Shown: positions 34,640 to 47,703, counted from the first letter of the stretch. The stretch: DNA of 64,000 nucleotides from Symbiodinium microadriaticum (GCA_001939145.1 LSRX01000459.1:298788-362787), one strand, 5' to 3'. Program-made: numbers and translations. The notes: generated from the sequence alone by a model not told the origin.

Positions 34640-36930
34640 GCCTCTAGGCGATTTCACGCCTTTCGTCGGTGCACATCACAGATGGAGTGTGTACATGGTT
34701 CAACCCAAAGCTCGGCCGCTAGTTTGGCACTCGCGAAGGGTGTGTTCACTTTAACACTGCATCATAATTGATCGCAGGTGGTATGATGGTCGCAGCTAAG
34801 CTTCTCCAAGAGAATGGCCAATGGTTCCAATTTAAAAGTGGAGAAGCGGGGCCCACCCTCCTGTTGCTTTCGCGTGCGAAAGAAAGGCAAACACGCCAAT
34901 CGTAGGGAACTCCCAGGGTCTCTGACAGCTGCCTGTGAACTTCCCAGACTGGAAAAGGACGCCCCAGACGAGAACTACTACACAACAATCATACTGCAGT
35001 ATACTTCGTCGACATGTGTTCGTAGATACATGCATAAGTGCATGCATACATGCATACATACATACATACATGCATACATACATACATACATACATGCATA
35101 CATACATACATACATACATGCATACATACATACATGCATACATACATACATGCATACATAAATACATACATACATACATACATACATACATACATACATA
35201 CATACATACGCACATACATGTACACAGGAATAATGGCACGCATTGGTGAGTTGTGCAAAACACAACTTGGTAATATGCCATGACCATGACATACAACAAC
35301 CAGAGAAGAGGTATGCCAATGTAGAATGTAGCTTCTTGAGCTTAACACTCCCTTTCCCACCCAACAAGCAGACATTCAGCCCAAATCCTAAACCGCAACC
35401 CCACAATTCCTGCTCACCCATGGGCCTTGTGAAGTAAATCAGCCCATAACCACAAATCCAGACTTCAAACCGTCGAAGGCCCCATTTTTCCCCAGGTCTC
35501 CGAAGTGCTGAGCCTGGCGTTGGCATCAGCAGCCTTCTTGGCATCGCTGCTCCAAGAGGCTGGGCCCATTCTCGGATGATCACGTCTGTCGGGTTTAGGG
35601 TCTCACAGTTTAGGTGTGTGAATTTTGCTTTGATGGTTGGTGTCGGGTTTCGAGGGTTCAGGAGGGTCTCTGAGATGCCTTCTGGATGCTCATACTCGCC
35701 AAGCCCCGGATCAGAAGAGTTGGATAATAACGGTGCATAGGAAACCCGCTTCTGTTGAGGGATCGTCAGTTTCTATCTCAACCCCAAAGCAGAGATTCCC
35801 TCTTTTTCCCTGAATTTATCAACTTTTGCGCTGTTGGGTTTCCGACTGAGAAGCATCAGCAACAGGTCCCCGACATGCGGACGGAAACAGTTCGTAGCGA
35901 CGGCAATTCAGATAAACCGGAAGGTCGCCGACGAGTGTTGGCAGAAAAGCAGATTTGGAACCACAAACCGCCAGACTTGAACAATCGGAACAATCAACCC
36001 GGAGCACCAACATTCCTGGCATGAAATATACAAGCACCATCTGCACGCCGTGTATCTGTGCTGTGACTTGAGTTACCGTGCCAGACCGTGCCCACCTGAC
36101 ACCCTCATACGCCCTCCGGAATGCAGGACAGCACGGCGGTGGACCACCCAGGCTTGCCGAAGGAGCGAGCTCGTCGTCAGCGCCCGGACATACTCTTTCG
36201 CTGAGTTGACGAAATCCACACATTCAGCGACTCGAAAATGCCCTGAGACACATTTGGCCCTGCGCAGGCCAAAACCCCTTAAAAAAAATAACAAAAAAAA
36301 CAAAAAGCACCCCTAGAAACCCGTCAGCTGAGCGTTGTGAGGAGAAGCTTTGGCGACTCTTAGGCCGGGCCCGGCCCAGAGAGCTCCTTCTGTCGCTGTT
36401 GACTTGGGCCTTTTGGGGGCCCTTTAGGGGGCCTTTTAGGGTTGTTAGGGTGCTGACTTGCTCTCTCCTTCTGTCACCCGGCTCTCCTTCACTATCCTCG
36501 TTTTCTCGTGCTTTCCCCCTTTTCCTTCCGTCTGGCTTCACTGCGCACGGATGAAGCAGTAGAGGAACTGCCCATGTCGCTTGGCTTTGCTGCCCTGTTT
36601 CAGGATCGCGTGGCACCTGTCCAGGCGGTGGGGTATCCCGCATGTAGATTCCGGGCCACTTCTAACAGCATGCGAGACGGAACTTGCAGCTTGCATGTCC
36701 GATGCATCGAGCATGTTGAATCGGATTGATTTCACAAAAGGAACTCCTCGCCCTGGGGGTTCAGGTTTTCTTCTAGCATGAAAGCCTGTTGGAGGCTTCA
36801 CTGACGACTCCTTTGTTGCCTTCGCTAGCACGGAGCCGCAGAGGGGTCTCACAAGCTGTCGCTTGCGGGTTCTTCATGTATTCTTATGTATCTCTTCCAG
36901 CAGGTTTGCATGTCTAATCTACTAGAGCTC
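34640..36930. other. no supported gene; ATAC array and TTTAGGG-like words
   Basis: Contains the ATAC array listed separately. Scattered telomere-like words follow (CCTAAACC near 35387; GGGTTTAGGGT near 35590), and a run of GGGCCCTTTAGGGG-type words lies at 36400-36445. A + frame at 35755-36024 is open but unrecognised. Confidence 0.4.
35030..35215. repeat. ATAC/ATGC tetranucleotide microsatellite
   Basis: About 185 bases of CATA units with regularly spaced TGCA variants. The long Cys-Met-Tyr-Val frames on the - strand and His-Thr-Tyr-Ile frames on the + strand come from it and are not genes. Confidence 0.95.
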
Positions 36931-36931
36931 A

Positions 36932-37162
36932 GGTGATCCGGCATTTCGCTTCCACATCTGGGCACGGCAGCAGCGATTCTTCGACCGTCTTCGCCTGGAT
37001 GCTGAGATATGCCGAGCTTGGATTCCGGAAGGATGTAGGTGTTTCCCGCTACATCATTCGCGGTGTCAGGAAGCAGAGGCCGTGTTGTATTACGCTCTGT
37101 CCGCTATGCCGCTATGTGCTTTTGCGATCGACACTCGCTGAGACGGCGATAAGGCTGTCAAT
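36932..37162 (+). CDS. possible exon of an unknown protein
   Basis: After CAG near 36931, one frame reads FRFHIWARQQRFFDRLRLDA, then EICRAWIPEG. After a frame change, probably an intron, EAEAVLYYALSAMPLCAFAI follows near 37072. The residue pattern is protein-like (aromatic and basic helix), but there is no family match, start or clear end. Confidence 0.25.
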
Positions 37163-40100
37163 TGTGCTGCCTCTTGTGTTGTCGAGATCGCAGTCAATGT
37201 GAGTCGGTGGGGCGAGGTCGAGCTTCTCAGTTTCTGCATAAGGCTTGAGGTGGAGTCATCTACTAGTGGGTCACTCTGACTGTGCTAGAAAGTCGATTCG
37301 ATGCAAATCTGGACTAAGTTCGCGGTCTGACAAAGACGGCGGTGACGCTTCCAAGCGTCCACGGCCCAGAATTTGGATGCAATGAAGGCTCGCACCCAGC
37401 GCTTCGTGCGGCACTCAGGTGCAGGATCTCGGAGGTCCTGGCACAATGCGAGGCACTGAGTGGACATGACCTCGTGCACCCTGTCGCATTGGAGGGGGGT
37501 CCGTGGTAGCCCAGACTGGCCCAAGAACTTCAGAGGTTGGGACCCTTCCTTCCGCCCTCGGCATCATCCACCGGCTGCACCAGGTGGAGCCGCTGCGCTG
37601 CAGGGCCTGTGAGTGTCACAGTGTTGGTGTAGTTACCCCTTGACAGGCTGGTGGTCTGCGACGGAAAGCAGACGTGCAGAGTGGTGGACGTGGGGCGGCT
37701 GCGTGAGGAGCAGGCGTGCAATCGATGTGCTGCATGCAAGACTTAAGTGCGACATTTACACAGCAACATCTCACTGTATGATGGCATGATTGAAGGCATT
37801 TCAAGGAGTCGTAAGATTGTCCGATGCCAGCACAGGCTTGTTTGGCTTGGCTGCTGCGCTGCTGCGCCAGCAGTCTAGTGTCAGAGTGAGTTCCATGATC
37901 CCAGGCATATAGACAAGTGACAACTAGCTATCAAGCACACTCATCGCTCTCGCTGGCCAGGTGGAAATTGACCGCTACTGCTCCAAGAGGCCAGTGCTTA
38001 AATGATTCGAAGACATGCTCAAATGATTCGAAGACATTTGTTTCAAGGTTTGACGGAGTTCAATCGGTTGCTTGCAGCAGCTTGTTGCCTGAATGCGACT
38101 GCTCGACATTATTTACACTCACCTCTTCTCTGCAGAGTCTTATGCGAGTGCTCCGTCGACCACACACCACTGGCCTACTCAATCTGGAAAGCTTCCCAAA
38201 GTGCAGGCTGCTGCGGTCCTCTGTAGGTGCACATCCACTGGCCGTCACCACCTCGTGGCTTGGCTAAATCTAAAGGTACCGTGCTGTCACGAGATGCCTG
38301 GTTGCTGCGGGTACCGGGGTTGATCTTCCCGGAGCTGCCAGGTGGCCTCTGAATGAGGTGCCGCACTGCTGTGCGGCGGGAGGCTGCTGGCCTGAAAAGA
38401 TTTTGTCATTGTCGGGATTATGCAGATGGCTTCTGTTGAAGGCAGGCCTGGTTACTGGCCCGGCTTGCCAAGGCAGCCCTAGAAGGACCCATGCGAAGGG
38501 TCTTGACAAGCCGGGCTCTGTTTGTTGGTGTTTTGCTACGACGTTTGGTGTTTGCCTGAAGATTTTGGTAGATGATCGATGAAGACAGAGAATGCAGCTT
38601 GCCCAGAGCAAAAGCTGGGCACATCTGCGGCCCTTCTGAATCCCCTCGTTCCCGAGACTCCGACAGTTTTTAGAAGCCGAGGAATCGTTGCTTCCCGGCC
38701 TGCACCAGGAACAGGCCAGGCCCTCTTTTGGGTGGATTCGTGTAAAGTCCAGCTTTTACTGCAACTCCATGAGCGTCTGCAGGCCTTCTGATCCTTTGAA
38801 GTATGCAGCCGTGTAAGTCTACGCTCGATCGTAGCCTTGTGCAGACGAGAGAGGAGAGATATGGAGGGTTTGGTCAGAGCATGGTCAAACTGCGTCACTC
38901 CAGGTGTGCTTCCTCGCAGCTCGGTCACGCTGCAGTGGTTAGCGGGATGCTCAGAGCCAGGGGGGAGCTGATTTGTGGAGAGAACCCGAGCCACGAACCC
39001 GAGGAGCTCCCGGAGTTCGGCCGCTTCCGCGGGTCTCTCGGAGGCACCGCCTCGGCTAGTTCTGCGCTGCAGATGGCCCTGAAGCTCTCACGAAGGATTG
39101 CAAAGGAATGAAGCGGGAGATGAGAAGGTCGGGGCATTTTGCGGTTGGCAGTGTTGATCTCATGGCATGTTGCGGTGTCCCGCTGGGAGCAGCCCACTGG
39201 GGCTAATGTCCGGTTGAGGCCGAGGCGTCTTGCTACAGCTGAGGGCTCAGCCATCTTGCTTCTGAAGCCCTGCTCGCAGCACGCTCGGGGCTGGTGGTCT
39301 TCGGGTTGTTCTGCGAAGGCCCTGCATTGAAGCCTCGCTCGCCGTCACTGGCATCAGTCCCGTTCTTAGCATAGCTGCCCGAACCTTGTGGCAGTTTGAG
39401 ATGTCGAGAAATGTCGAGACCTCAAGGATGTGTGTCTGCCAAGGCAAAGACATCGCCGGTTCTTTGCCGACAGAAGTCACCCACCATGAAGGCGAGGCCG
39501 TTGAACAGTTCCCTAGCAGATTGTTCGACTTTGGCGGAGTGTCCTGAGCCAGTGTGATAGAATATGTTGGGGTGTCGTCAAGCCTGGTAAAGCCCTGATT
39601 TCTCAGCCTGGAGGCCTCTCCGAGCGCTGCGCCTCAGGCCAGGGCCAAGAGAAAACGAGCGTGTCCTACCCGTCCGGGCACAGCAGGTGCAGAAATAGAA
39701 GCGTTGAGGGTCTGCCACAATCCTGCGAAGCATTCCATTCCGACCTGGTGCAGAATGATGCGGTTCCCACAAGAACATCAGTCCTCCAGGACGGGGCGGT
39801 TGAAAAGAAAGTTGTTGTGGCTGTAAGTCGATGATTCCATGGACGAATGCAGGAGCAGCTTCTTGCGGCTGTGTCAGAGGTCTGCGAGGCGGCCAGCGCT
39901 CGATTCATGGCCCAAGTGCTAACTTCAGCCTTCTGTAGAGTCTGAGCCGCAGAGCTCGGCGGCAATTTTCTGGCAGTCCGCTCCTGCCTGCGTTATCGTC
40001 GAGGGGGCGTGGCCGCTCCATGGCCGCCAGGCCTCGTCTGAGTTCGGCTGAGCAGCTAAGCTCAGCTCCTCGCAGATTTGTTTGACAGGTGCTGCTGACA

Positions 40101-40502
40101 GCTGGGACCCTAGATCCTCAACAGATGATACTAGTAGTGAGCTTTCAAAGCGGTGTGCTAGGGCGCTCTTACCACCACGACCTGCAAAGCACTCTGGGGG
40201 AACCGTCGCACCGAGGTCCGCGAAGTCATCGCATCCAGCCCATCAACAGGCAGGGCCATCCATGGCAGGAAGGGGGATCCCACAGAGAGGAGGGAAGAGA
40301 GAAAAACGAGTGCAGCCACTTTAGCCATTGCTGCCCTTGCCATTCACTGTGAAGCTGTCGAGGAAGGCAGGAAACGACTCGATTGGAGGAAGGGCAGAAT
40401 GCCTGGAAGGAAATGAGACATGCAGAACAAATGCGAGATCAACGACAGGAAAGACACTTCTCCCTGATGCCTGCCCTCCCGGCTCTGTTGCTGTTTCGAA
40501 CC

Positions 40503-40553
40503 CCCATTTGGGTAGTTCTCTGCTTTTGGGGTCCCTTTTAGGGTCCTTTTTAT
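40503..40553 (+). repeat. solo arm related to the inverted repeat at 12948
   Basis: TTTGGGTAGTTCTCTGC followed by GGGTCCCTTTTAGGGTCC shares the word order GGGTAGTTCTC...AGGGTCCTTTTT with both arms at 12948-13041. It suggests a dispersed repeat family. Confidence 0.5.
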
Positions 40554-40697
40554 ACCGGTGCCGTACTTCCCTCTGAGAGGCCCTTTGAAGAGCCCATCAT
40601 TTCGATCCAGCGCCTCGCCGAAGGCTCACGGGGCAGTGGAAGTCCCTCGCAGCTCACAGTTTGGTTCGGACAGACTTCGGACACCTTGCAGTTCCAT

Positions 40698-40790
40698 TTT
40701 GGCACCTTATTGTAGTTCCTTCTGGTACCGTATTATAATTCCTTTTAGTACCTTATTACAGTTCTTTTTTTTGGTACCTTGTACAGGTAG
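40698..40790. repeat. imperfect ~24-bp tandem repeat (GTACCTTATTRTARTTCCTTTT)
   Basis: Four tandem degenerate units begin with GGCACCTTATTGTAG, GGTACCGTATTATAA, AGTACCTTATTACAG and GGTACCTTGTACAGG. The GGTACCTTATTGTGG word recurs at 40966 in the neighbouring inverted repeat. Confidence 0.6.
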
Positions 40791-40950
40791 TACCAACGGG
40801 GAGTATTTGTGCAAGCCTCGCTTGAAGGGCCTGCTGGCAGAGGCGATGCGAGGACGGTCTAGGGGTCCAGGGCTTCTGCTGCGGGAAAGTCAGGCGCAAC
40901 AAAAACGAGAGTCTCTCCCTTGCATGGAGCCTTGAAGATGCATATGGGAC

Positions 40951-41051
40951 TTTCCGAAAATTAGGGGTACCTTATTGTGGGGTCCTGAGAAAAATTAATA
41001 AGGATCCTACTATTTAGGGTACTATTAGAGTCCCCTATTTTCGGAACGACG
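40951..41051. repeat. imperfect inverted repeat
   Basis: The left arm TTTCCGAAAATTAGGGG and the complement of the right arm, GTTCCGAAAATAGGGG, face each other about 60 bases apart. Further partial pairing (GTACC/GGTAC, GGATCC) lies inside. It looks like a folded or MITE-type repeat with no coding. Confidence 0.6.
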
Positions 41052-42889
41052 CGCAGAATGGTCGGTTCGCAAGGTTCCACGGACGTGCAGATGATATGAT
41101 CTGATATTGTAATACAGTATATGTAGTGTCTCATCGCATATTATAATACTATGCACTACAATTTTACGTCAGGCTCATGCTGGGAGTTGGAATCAAAGGC
41201 ATGAGCCATGCGGTTCTGCAGGGAATTCACGAACTCGGTTGCGACACAGCACGAATAGATTCGCCCCCAAACGAACTGATGCCTTCATGGAAGCCATGCC
41301 AGCTCATGAAAGGGATGATCCTCCTCGATTGTGGCATGTACAGACAGTCACTGATGGGCCGTTTAGTTTAGCAGCGACGATAGTTACATCCACAAAAGTC
41401 TGCAGAAGGAGCGCCGCTGGCCCCGCTGGAACTCCCACCGCAGGCCGGAAGCGGTTTCACGCAGGAGGGCTTCCAAGCATCTTATGAAAGTGTCAGCATT
41501 CCAACGCCTGGTGCCAAAAGCTGCCTGCACGCAAGAATGCGCGACTTACAGGAACTGCCCTGTCGATCCCCTCATATATCTTGTATGCAAGGGCCCATGG
41601 GGGCCATGAACACGGCCTGGCAGCAAACTCACTCGTGTGGAGCTCCCAACTCCGCATCCTCTTGCAAATGCCTTGCCAGAAAGTTAGATTAGATGCGCCC
41701 AGCTTGTTCGTGAAGGCCGCTGCCGCGGCTGCCCAACTTCCCAAAGCTGAGGATCAGGCAACCTCGTATGCTGGATCAGCTGGATCATGCTGGAAGGCAT
41801 GTTTGAATAGGTCTTTCACTCTTCCTCAGACAGAGTGACATGTTGTAAACTTTTGGGCAAGCACCACCTGAAGGCATGTCAGGGAGTTCGGCGCTGGCTG
41901 CAGGCAGTGAACTTACTGGTGATTTTACGGTGATCACCTGGCAATTAGACTGTTTTGGACCTGCTTGGGCTGCTGATTCCACCTCATTCCCTTCTCGCGC
42001 TGAGGTTTGGGATCTAGCAGAGGCGCCTTGCGAGGTGCGTGGTTCTTGCTCGTAGCTAGCCTGCGGGGCAGGTGGGAAACCTTGGCTGTGATGAAGTTTG
42101 TTCAGGAGGGATGGCGTGCATGTAAGCCGACACCACATTGACACTGCTTCCCCACTACCCTCCTAGCATCTTTGAAGGCTTGACCGCACGTAGAGCAGTT
42201 TTTCGAGTTTCGTCTGCCGCAGGAAGTGGCGCTAGAGCCGCGTGCTTGCATGGCAGTGGGTTCACAGGTGTTCGCCTCAACATACTCTGCCAGCAACAAC
42301 GGGATCTGAAGAGGTTCAGTGTAGGGAGGCCGAGCCCGCGCAGTGATGCCATGATGCACCAGACAGATTCCACATTGTATCCTTTCAGCTGGCTTCGAGA
42401 GCTGAAGGTGACTTGCATCGATACTCTCAAACTTTCTTGTGCGGATGGAGGCAGGTTGCCTGGAGCCAAGCGTCGGCTTGCGACGGAAGTTTTTCATCGC
42501 AGGTGCAGCGCCGCTCCTCCTCTATGGCGGCGCCTGCATCTTCTTGCGCTGGGGCGATTCTCAGTTCATCAGCTCCTAGCTGTTGAAGCTCTGTACCTGC
42601 CAGGTTCACGCTGTGGCAGCGTCTGCCTTCAAAGCTTAGAGCAGGCGCTGTTGGCTCTGAGGGATACCGAGGTACTCTGATGTATTCGCTTGTGCGGAAC
42701 CTCCATGGGCTTTCGCCAAGATATCCAAGATTCAACTTTTGATTCCAATGTCGCTGGTATTGCACGGTTCAGAGGTGCCGGAGAGCCGCGCCTCCTGGGC
42801 CGTGGAGGCCATGCAACCGTCGTGGCATGTGGCCGCTTGAAGCTTGGACCATGGTTTGCTGACGGTTTTGATGCCATGTGCCATGTGCC

Positions 42890-43764
42890 AGGCCAACTTC
42901 GGGACCCTCGTGGAGGTCTTGCTCCGTCCAGGCAGCCAGAAGGACTTCCCGAAACAGCTCTATTTAACACAGCGCTGGGTGAAGTTTTTTTTTTTTTTTT
43001 TGTTGAGTGCTGCTCGCGAAACGGTGCGAATGCTAGGTCAGGTGAACTTGAGAGGAATAGATCCACACACACAAACCTCCCATGCTGACGACCCATGCTG
43101 GGTCAGGTAGCTAATCAAAGAGGGACCCCCGTCTCGGTCCTCAAGGGTGTAGGGGATGTCCGCGAGTAGTATCTCACACCGTCCCTGACGTGGCAGAGCC
43201 AGATGCAGAGGAACATTCTCCTTCTGCCGATCTCTAAAGCTGGGTATGCCGCCGCCAGACCAGTACGAGACGGCAGATCGGTTAGAAGACATTAATAGTT
43301 CAAGTTTGGCAGGAAGATCTAGCCAGCGGGCCCGCGATTGGACTCTCGCACAAGAAGTGCTCCGAGAGCACACAAACTTGCAACAGACACTGCTAGGAAC
43401 ACACCCCGCATCCTTCGCGCCCAGTGCAGATCGAGCGCTAACGCGAAGGACTATCTTGAAGATCTTGAAGGAATTTGCCATCATGAAGTCCACAAAGAAT
43501 GATGCGTGCATCTGATGGAACAAGCACTAACCGAGATCTCAGGATTCCACGAGTTGATGCCATCGAAACTGGTTCCCTCATGCAGAAGGTTATGCCACGT
43601 GTGTTTGCAGCACTGGGTCCTGGGTAAAGCTCCGATTCCAAAATACCGAGCGAGCATGGCCAAGACGATGGCAAGGATTGCAAGAAGGCAACACCGAAAG
43701 AGAAAGCAAAAAAGCCGCCAGCAAGCAAGCCTGCCAACGATGGATGTCCCTCCAGAGTTTTGAA
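42890..43764 (+). CDS. possible exons of an unknown basic protein
   Basis: Three + segments look coding. The first contains FGTLVEVLLRPGSQKDFPK (near 42897) and ends at a T18 tract. The second is an ATG-started 89-codon frame (43246-43515) with EVLREHTNLQQTLLGTHP. The third (43506-43763) contains LTEISGFHELMPSKLVP and a very basic RIARRQHRKRKQKSRQQA tail. Their frames differ, so introns or frameshifts would be needed. No family recognised. Confidence 0.25.
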
Positions 43765-44139
43765 GCGGCCATTGTCGTTTGCGGCTTGAATCGGTTGAAA
43801 GAGGCCCGATCTCGCCACACATCTTTTCGGAAGCAACTAACATGGGTCGAGATACGGTGCGGTGCATACATAACCTGCGATCCCTGTTGACATGCCGTCA
43901 ATGGACAGGTCTTGTCGCTTGCAAATCTGCTGAATCCAGCTGTTGCTTAGAGAGATGTGTCCGTTGACAAAAAATTGAAATACACAGCAGCTGGCAAATG
44001 AAAGGCGCATCATGGTGCGGTGTCCTGGTATATATGTATATACAGAGTATACGTACAACTCGTGTTTTCGGTTACGTAATACTAGCCGTTGTATCAACAC
44101 AGGCCCAGGATGAATTAACAATAGTCATGAGATGCCACG

Positions 44140-44148
44140 AATACATAC

Positions 44149-44182
<34 letters not shown>

Positions 44183-44205
44183 ATATATGCATATGTATAT
44201 ATCTA
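44140..44205. repeat. TA/CATA microsatellite
   Basis: ACATACATATATATAT-type tract of about 65 bases, with an AT-only core. Confidence 0.9.
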
Positions 44206-44209
44206 TGGG

Positions 44210-45600
44210 TATAGAGCAATGTGTACGTCAGGAAGCAGCAAGGTTTCGCCACAGTATAAGCTTGCAAAAGCTGGAGTGCTACAGCGTCTGCCTCATCATA
44301 ATAGACCTGGAGCACCTGCCAAGCTTCTGGATAGGTGCGTCAATGTCGTAATAATCAGCGTGTGCTTGCAACTCGGGGGCTTGGAACATTGCTTTGGCCT
44401 TGCCGTGTCCTGTGACACAGGAGTCCACGGCCGATGTCCTAGTGGTGGTAGCACAGGACAGCGCTTGAAGCGCGGCTAGAAGTTCCCGACAGCTGCCGAT
44501 CTACCCAGTACCTAACGCCAAGCCGACAAGCGGAGTACCTTGTGAAGACAGGAGCATGGGGTCTTCCTGGGGCATGCCAGTGCTGCCTGCCACCAAGAAT
44601 GCATGGCCTACGACTTGCAAAAATTAAGAGTTTTGATCCCATGGATCCCATGCCGTGGCCAGTGAGAAAATCGGGTTGCGTTGATTCCGCAAACAGCCTC
44701 GTGCCTACAGGCCTATACTAGTTACTAGCTGGCCCGTGCTAGACAGTAATCGCTTGGGAGTTGGATGTATCTTCAGCTCACCTGGACATCGCTGATGCGC
44801 CGCAGGCGAAGCGGAATCCATGCGTTGGCACATTGACCCGAGCGCTCCCTAACAAGGCCGATCGTTCAGCATATGCTGCTAAGCATTACCACCAGCAGCG
44901 ATATGTATCAGGATTACTTGAGGATTACTTGTGCAAGTCTAACTGTGCACAATTACTCGCAATCATCTGTGCTTCCGGAGCTGTGACTTGGCTTCGGCTG
45001 CATCTTCTCGCTTCCGTTGCTTGTGTGGTTGGGGTTTCAGCCCCGTCGCCAGCTTATGACACACAGACAGACCACACCAAACTGCAGCACAGGAACATCT
45101 GTGAACAACTCTGGAAGATTTTACGGATTGCAGATCCTTGATATTCCTTGATCAGACGTGCCCGAGATGCAGTGCAGGGATTGCACAGGGAGGGGAGAGA
45201 CAATCCCGTGTCCAAGCCGGTGGATGTAACTGGAGTTTGCTGAAATCCTGCTGCCCCAAGCCCTCATTAATTCTCTTGCAGCTCCTTGAGGGCCATGCAG
45301 GCTGCCAAACAAACACTTTAGTCCAAGTAATGGATGTACGGAGAAGGCGTCAGCCTCCTCAAAACACGACCCCGAACTCCGCTGGGACGGATGCGAAGAG
45401 ACCAGTGAGAAGACGAGGAGTCTTCTTCTGTAGCAGGAGAGTGGAAGGCTGTGCGGCAAGTCATGTCGGGGCGATTGCAGCTTGGAAGGAAATCGCTGCC
45501 AGCCTGAACGTGGCATCCCTGCAACCTGCCGGAGACTTAGTGGCCTTGGGCACTCAATGTGGAGGTGCTTTGGGGCGGTCAGATGTTGGTGCTGCTTCAG
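44210..45600. other. no firmly supported gene
   Basis: Open frames on both strands, including a 272-codon - frame at 45121-45939, overlap + frames of similar length and show no motif. Confidence 0.35.
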
Positions 45601-45609
45601 CAGATCCAG

Positions 45610-46500
45610 GTTGGAGCCAGCGGCTTCGCTGTTTGCAGCCCCAAGCACGTGTACGCCTTCCAGGCCCCTGGTGACTGCGACCGAGTTGCAGTGTCGGAGC
45701 ATCTGAACTCTCCAGGCTGAGGCTGGCACTGCAGCGCTGGTGGTTGTCGTCGAGCTTCCGGGGATTCCGGCCAGCCCGGACACGAGTTGACAACCGCGAG
45801 TCATATCCGACGGGCGAGTCCTGGACTTGAAATGTCGATCCGAGCCCGGTAACTGTTCACTCTTGCCAGGTTCGGCACTTCTACGTGACGCCGTATGAAT
45901 TCTTCGCGGCAAGCCCTTGCGCATTTCCTTTAGAATCACAGAGCATCCAGCCCAGCATCTGTCGTGCTACCAGGTACTCGCAGGGGAAGGCTCCCACAAA
46001 CGACGAACAGCCATGCGCTCGTAGCGGGGCAAAGAGGCAGTTCGTATCAATGCGAGAAGGGAAATTTGAGCTCAAAGCAGCCTCTTTAAGCTGTAACACT
46101 GTAGATCACTGCAGCGATAAAATGTGAGTCTGCAGCCACTCTAAGGTGTGTTGCCTATGGCCCACGGTGGGAGAATCCAAGGAGCGGGTTATCCAGGGCG
46201 GACAGGCTTTTCACATCTTTTCACCAACCGATGACCAGCCCAGATGCGAGATTCCCACATAGTCTCTTGCTGCCTACGTCGGGCAGGCCACCCGTGCCTG
46301 CGCGTCCGCAGTCAACCTCTACGCCCGAGTACGAGGCACCCGGCCGATCCTCAAGATGGAAGAGATACTGCGCCCGTGAGTCCTCTTCGATGATCGTGAG
46401 CTCCAAAAGTTCGCGAACTGGAGGATCGGGAACGACGGAACTGCTGGAGACCACGGCCCGGGACTCGAGCATTTTCATCGTTTGCAGAGGTCGTGTGTTG
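45610..46500 (+). CDS. coding-like exons of an unknown protein
   Basis: After an acceptor at 45609, the frame VGASGFAVCSPKHVYAFQAP continues with GDCDRVAVSEHLNSPG to a stop near 45720. After CAG at 45867-45869, VRHFYVTPYEFFAASPC follows. Near 46264, AYVGQATRACASAVNLYARV continues as RGTRPILKMEEILR, and near 46382 VLFDDRELQKFANWRIGN. These segments are more protein-like than the overlapping - frames. The style is that of a cytosolic enzyme or beta-propeller, but I recognise no family. Confidence 0.3.
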
Positions 46501-46679
46501 TGCGAAACTGTGGGAGCTTCAATGGCAGATCTTGGACCACTCCGCTTTGACCTAGGAGTGTGTTGGGCTCTTCTCCCTTCAGATTTGCAGCTTGTGACAG
46601 TCCCCGGCAGAGGCAGTGGCCATGGATCTCTCAAAGGTGCTGCTGCCAAGAGCTCGGGCGTTTTCTGTTAGCTTGACAA

Positions 46680-47590
46680 CCGTGCAAAGACTACGAGTTT
46701 CCAGCCTATCGGGTGTGTCTCGAGCCTGAATCTGAAGGCACGGTGCCGGCATCGACACCATGGCATTGAACTCCTCTCCGGGCCAAGGGTGAAGCTATCA
46801 TGTTGAGGTTTCGGGTTTAGGGAGTTTAGGACCCTTAGGGAGTTCGTGTCCTTTACTTCGTCCGGGCCAGGGCTGCAGTGTTTTTGAGCCAGGTCTGGGC
46901 TGCTGGCAGTCTCCTCGGTGGGCTCGGGCATCTCGGTCTTCCGGTGGGGAATGGAGGCCGGAGTCTGCCAGGCTGCCTTACTAGCTCGCGGCACGTTTTA
47001 CCTTAGAACCCCAAATGGTTTCTGACCAGCTTGTCTGTGAAGTGTCATAGCGAGTGACCGACCTGACGTTGACCCCTTCGGGGAGCGACGCGGGACAGCA
47101 CCCTGACACTCTCTCACAGAAGGCTGCGGTCAGAAAGCCACGGAACATTAAAAGCGGTTCCGCCTGCTTTTAGTGTCAAGTTGTTCCCGGCAGCATCCAC
47201 CGCACCCCTCCAACTCCCACTATCATCCTGCTGAAGCTCCTTCTCCCAAAGGAAGGTGCTTAGTTTCAGGGTGGATTTTCAGAACATGGCGAGGGTAGTT
47301 TCGGTCAAGACATAGGGCCGTGCGGCAGGTGGTGCGGGTGGCCCTCAGGCCACCTCACCAAAATCTGTAAATTTCAAGCATCAGCTCACTATGAAGGTGA
47401 CACATGTAGAGGTAAAGCTGCCAATTAATCTGCCACAGTGTGCATTCTCGCCCGCTTAGGATTCCTTCAAAGATCTGAGACCATGGGGCGTGCTTTCATG
47501 TGATGTCCTTGTCCTGTTGCTGCTGCTCCCTCTTGTAGTCGCAAGTTCGATGCCTGTAGACGCTCTGTTTCTTTCGGACTGCGCCAGGTT
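46680..47590. other. no supported gene
   Basis: Contains a telomere-like word (GGGTTTAGGGAGTTTAGG, near 46810). No exon chain could be traced. Confidence 0.4.
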
Positions 47591-47597
47591 TTACACT

Positions 47598-47703
47598 CGA
47601 CACTAGTATGCCATTTTGACGATCGCGTGTCAAAGACTAACTTCCTTGTAGACGGTCGCATGTAAACTTTCACGTTTTATCGTCCACCTGGGTCTTCCAA
47701 CCG
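47598..47703 (+). repeat. direct repeat flanking the 566-N gap (left copy)
   Basis: From CACTCGACACTAGTATGCC to GGGTCTTCCAACCG this ~106-base segment is identical to 48684-48791. The left copy stops exactly at the gap. Confidence 0.9.

Larger units (their letters stand above)
37165..42680. other. no supported gene
   Basis: Short frames overlap on both strands. An ATG-started + frame at 38803-39111 (102 codons) is acidic and serine/alanine-rich near its end but has no motif. A GGTACC-type tandem repeat and an inverted repeat lie at 40.7-41.05 kb (listed separately). Confidence 0.4.

Noticed and set aside
35030-35215. CRISPR-like regular repeats (also 1-672, 48270-48666, 51271-51457)
   Set aside because: These are microsatellites or tandem arrays without unique spacers of constant length, and the genome is eukaryotic.
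34832-35583. Long Cys-Met-Tyr-Val frames on the - strand
   Set aside because: Produced by the ATAC microsatellite; no sequence complexity outside it supports a gene.
45121-45939. 272-codon - frame
   Set aside because: No motif, and better protein-like segments lie on the + strand in the same place. A chance frame in GC-rich DNA is more likely.
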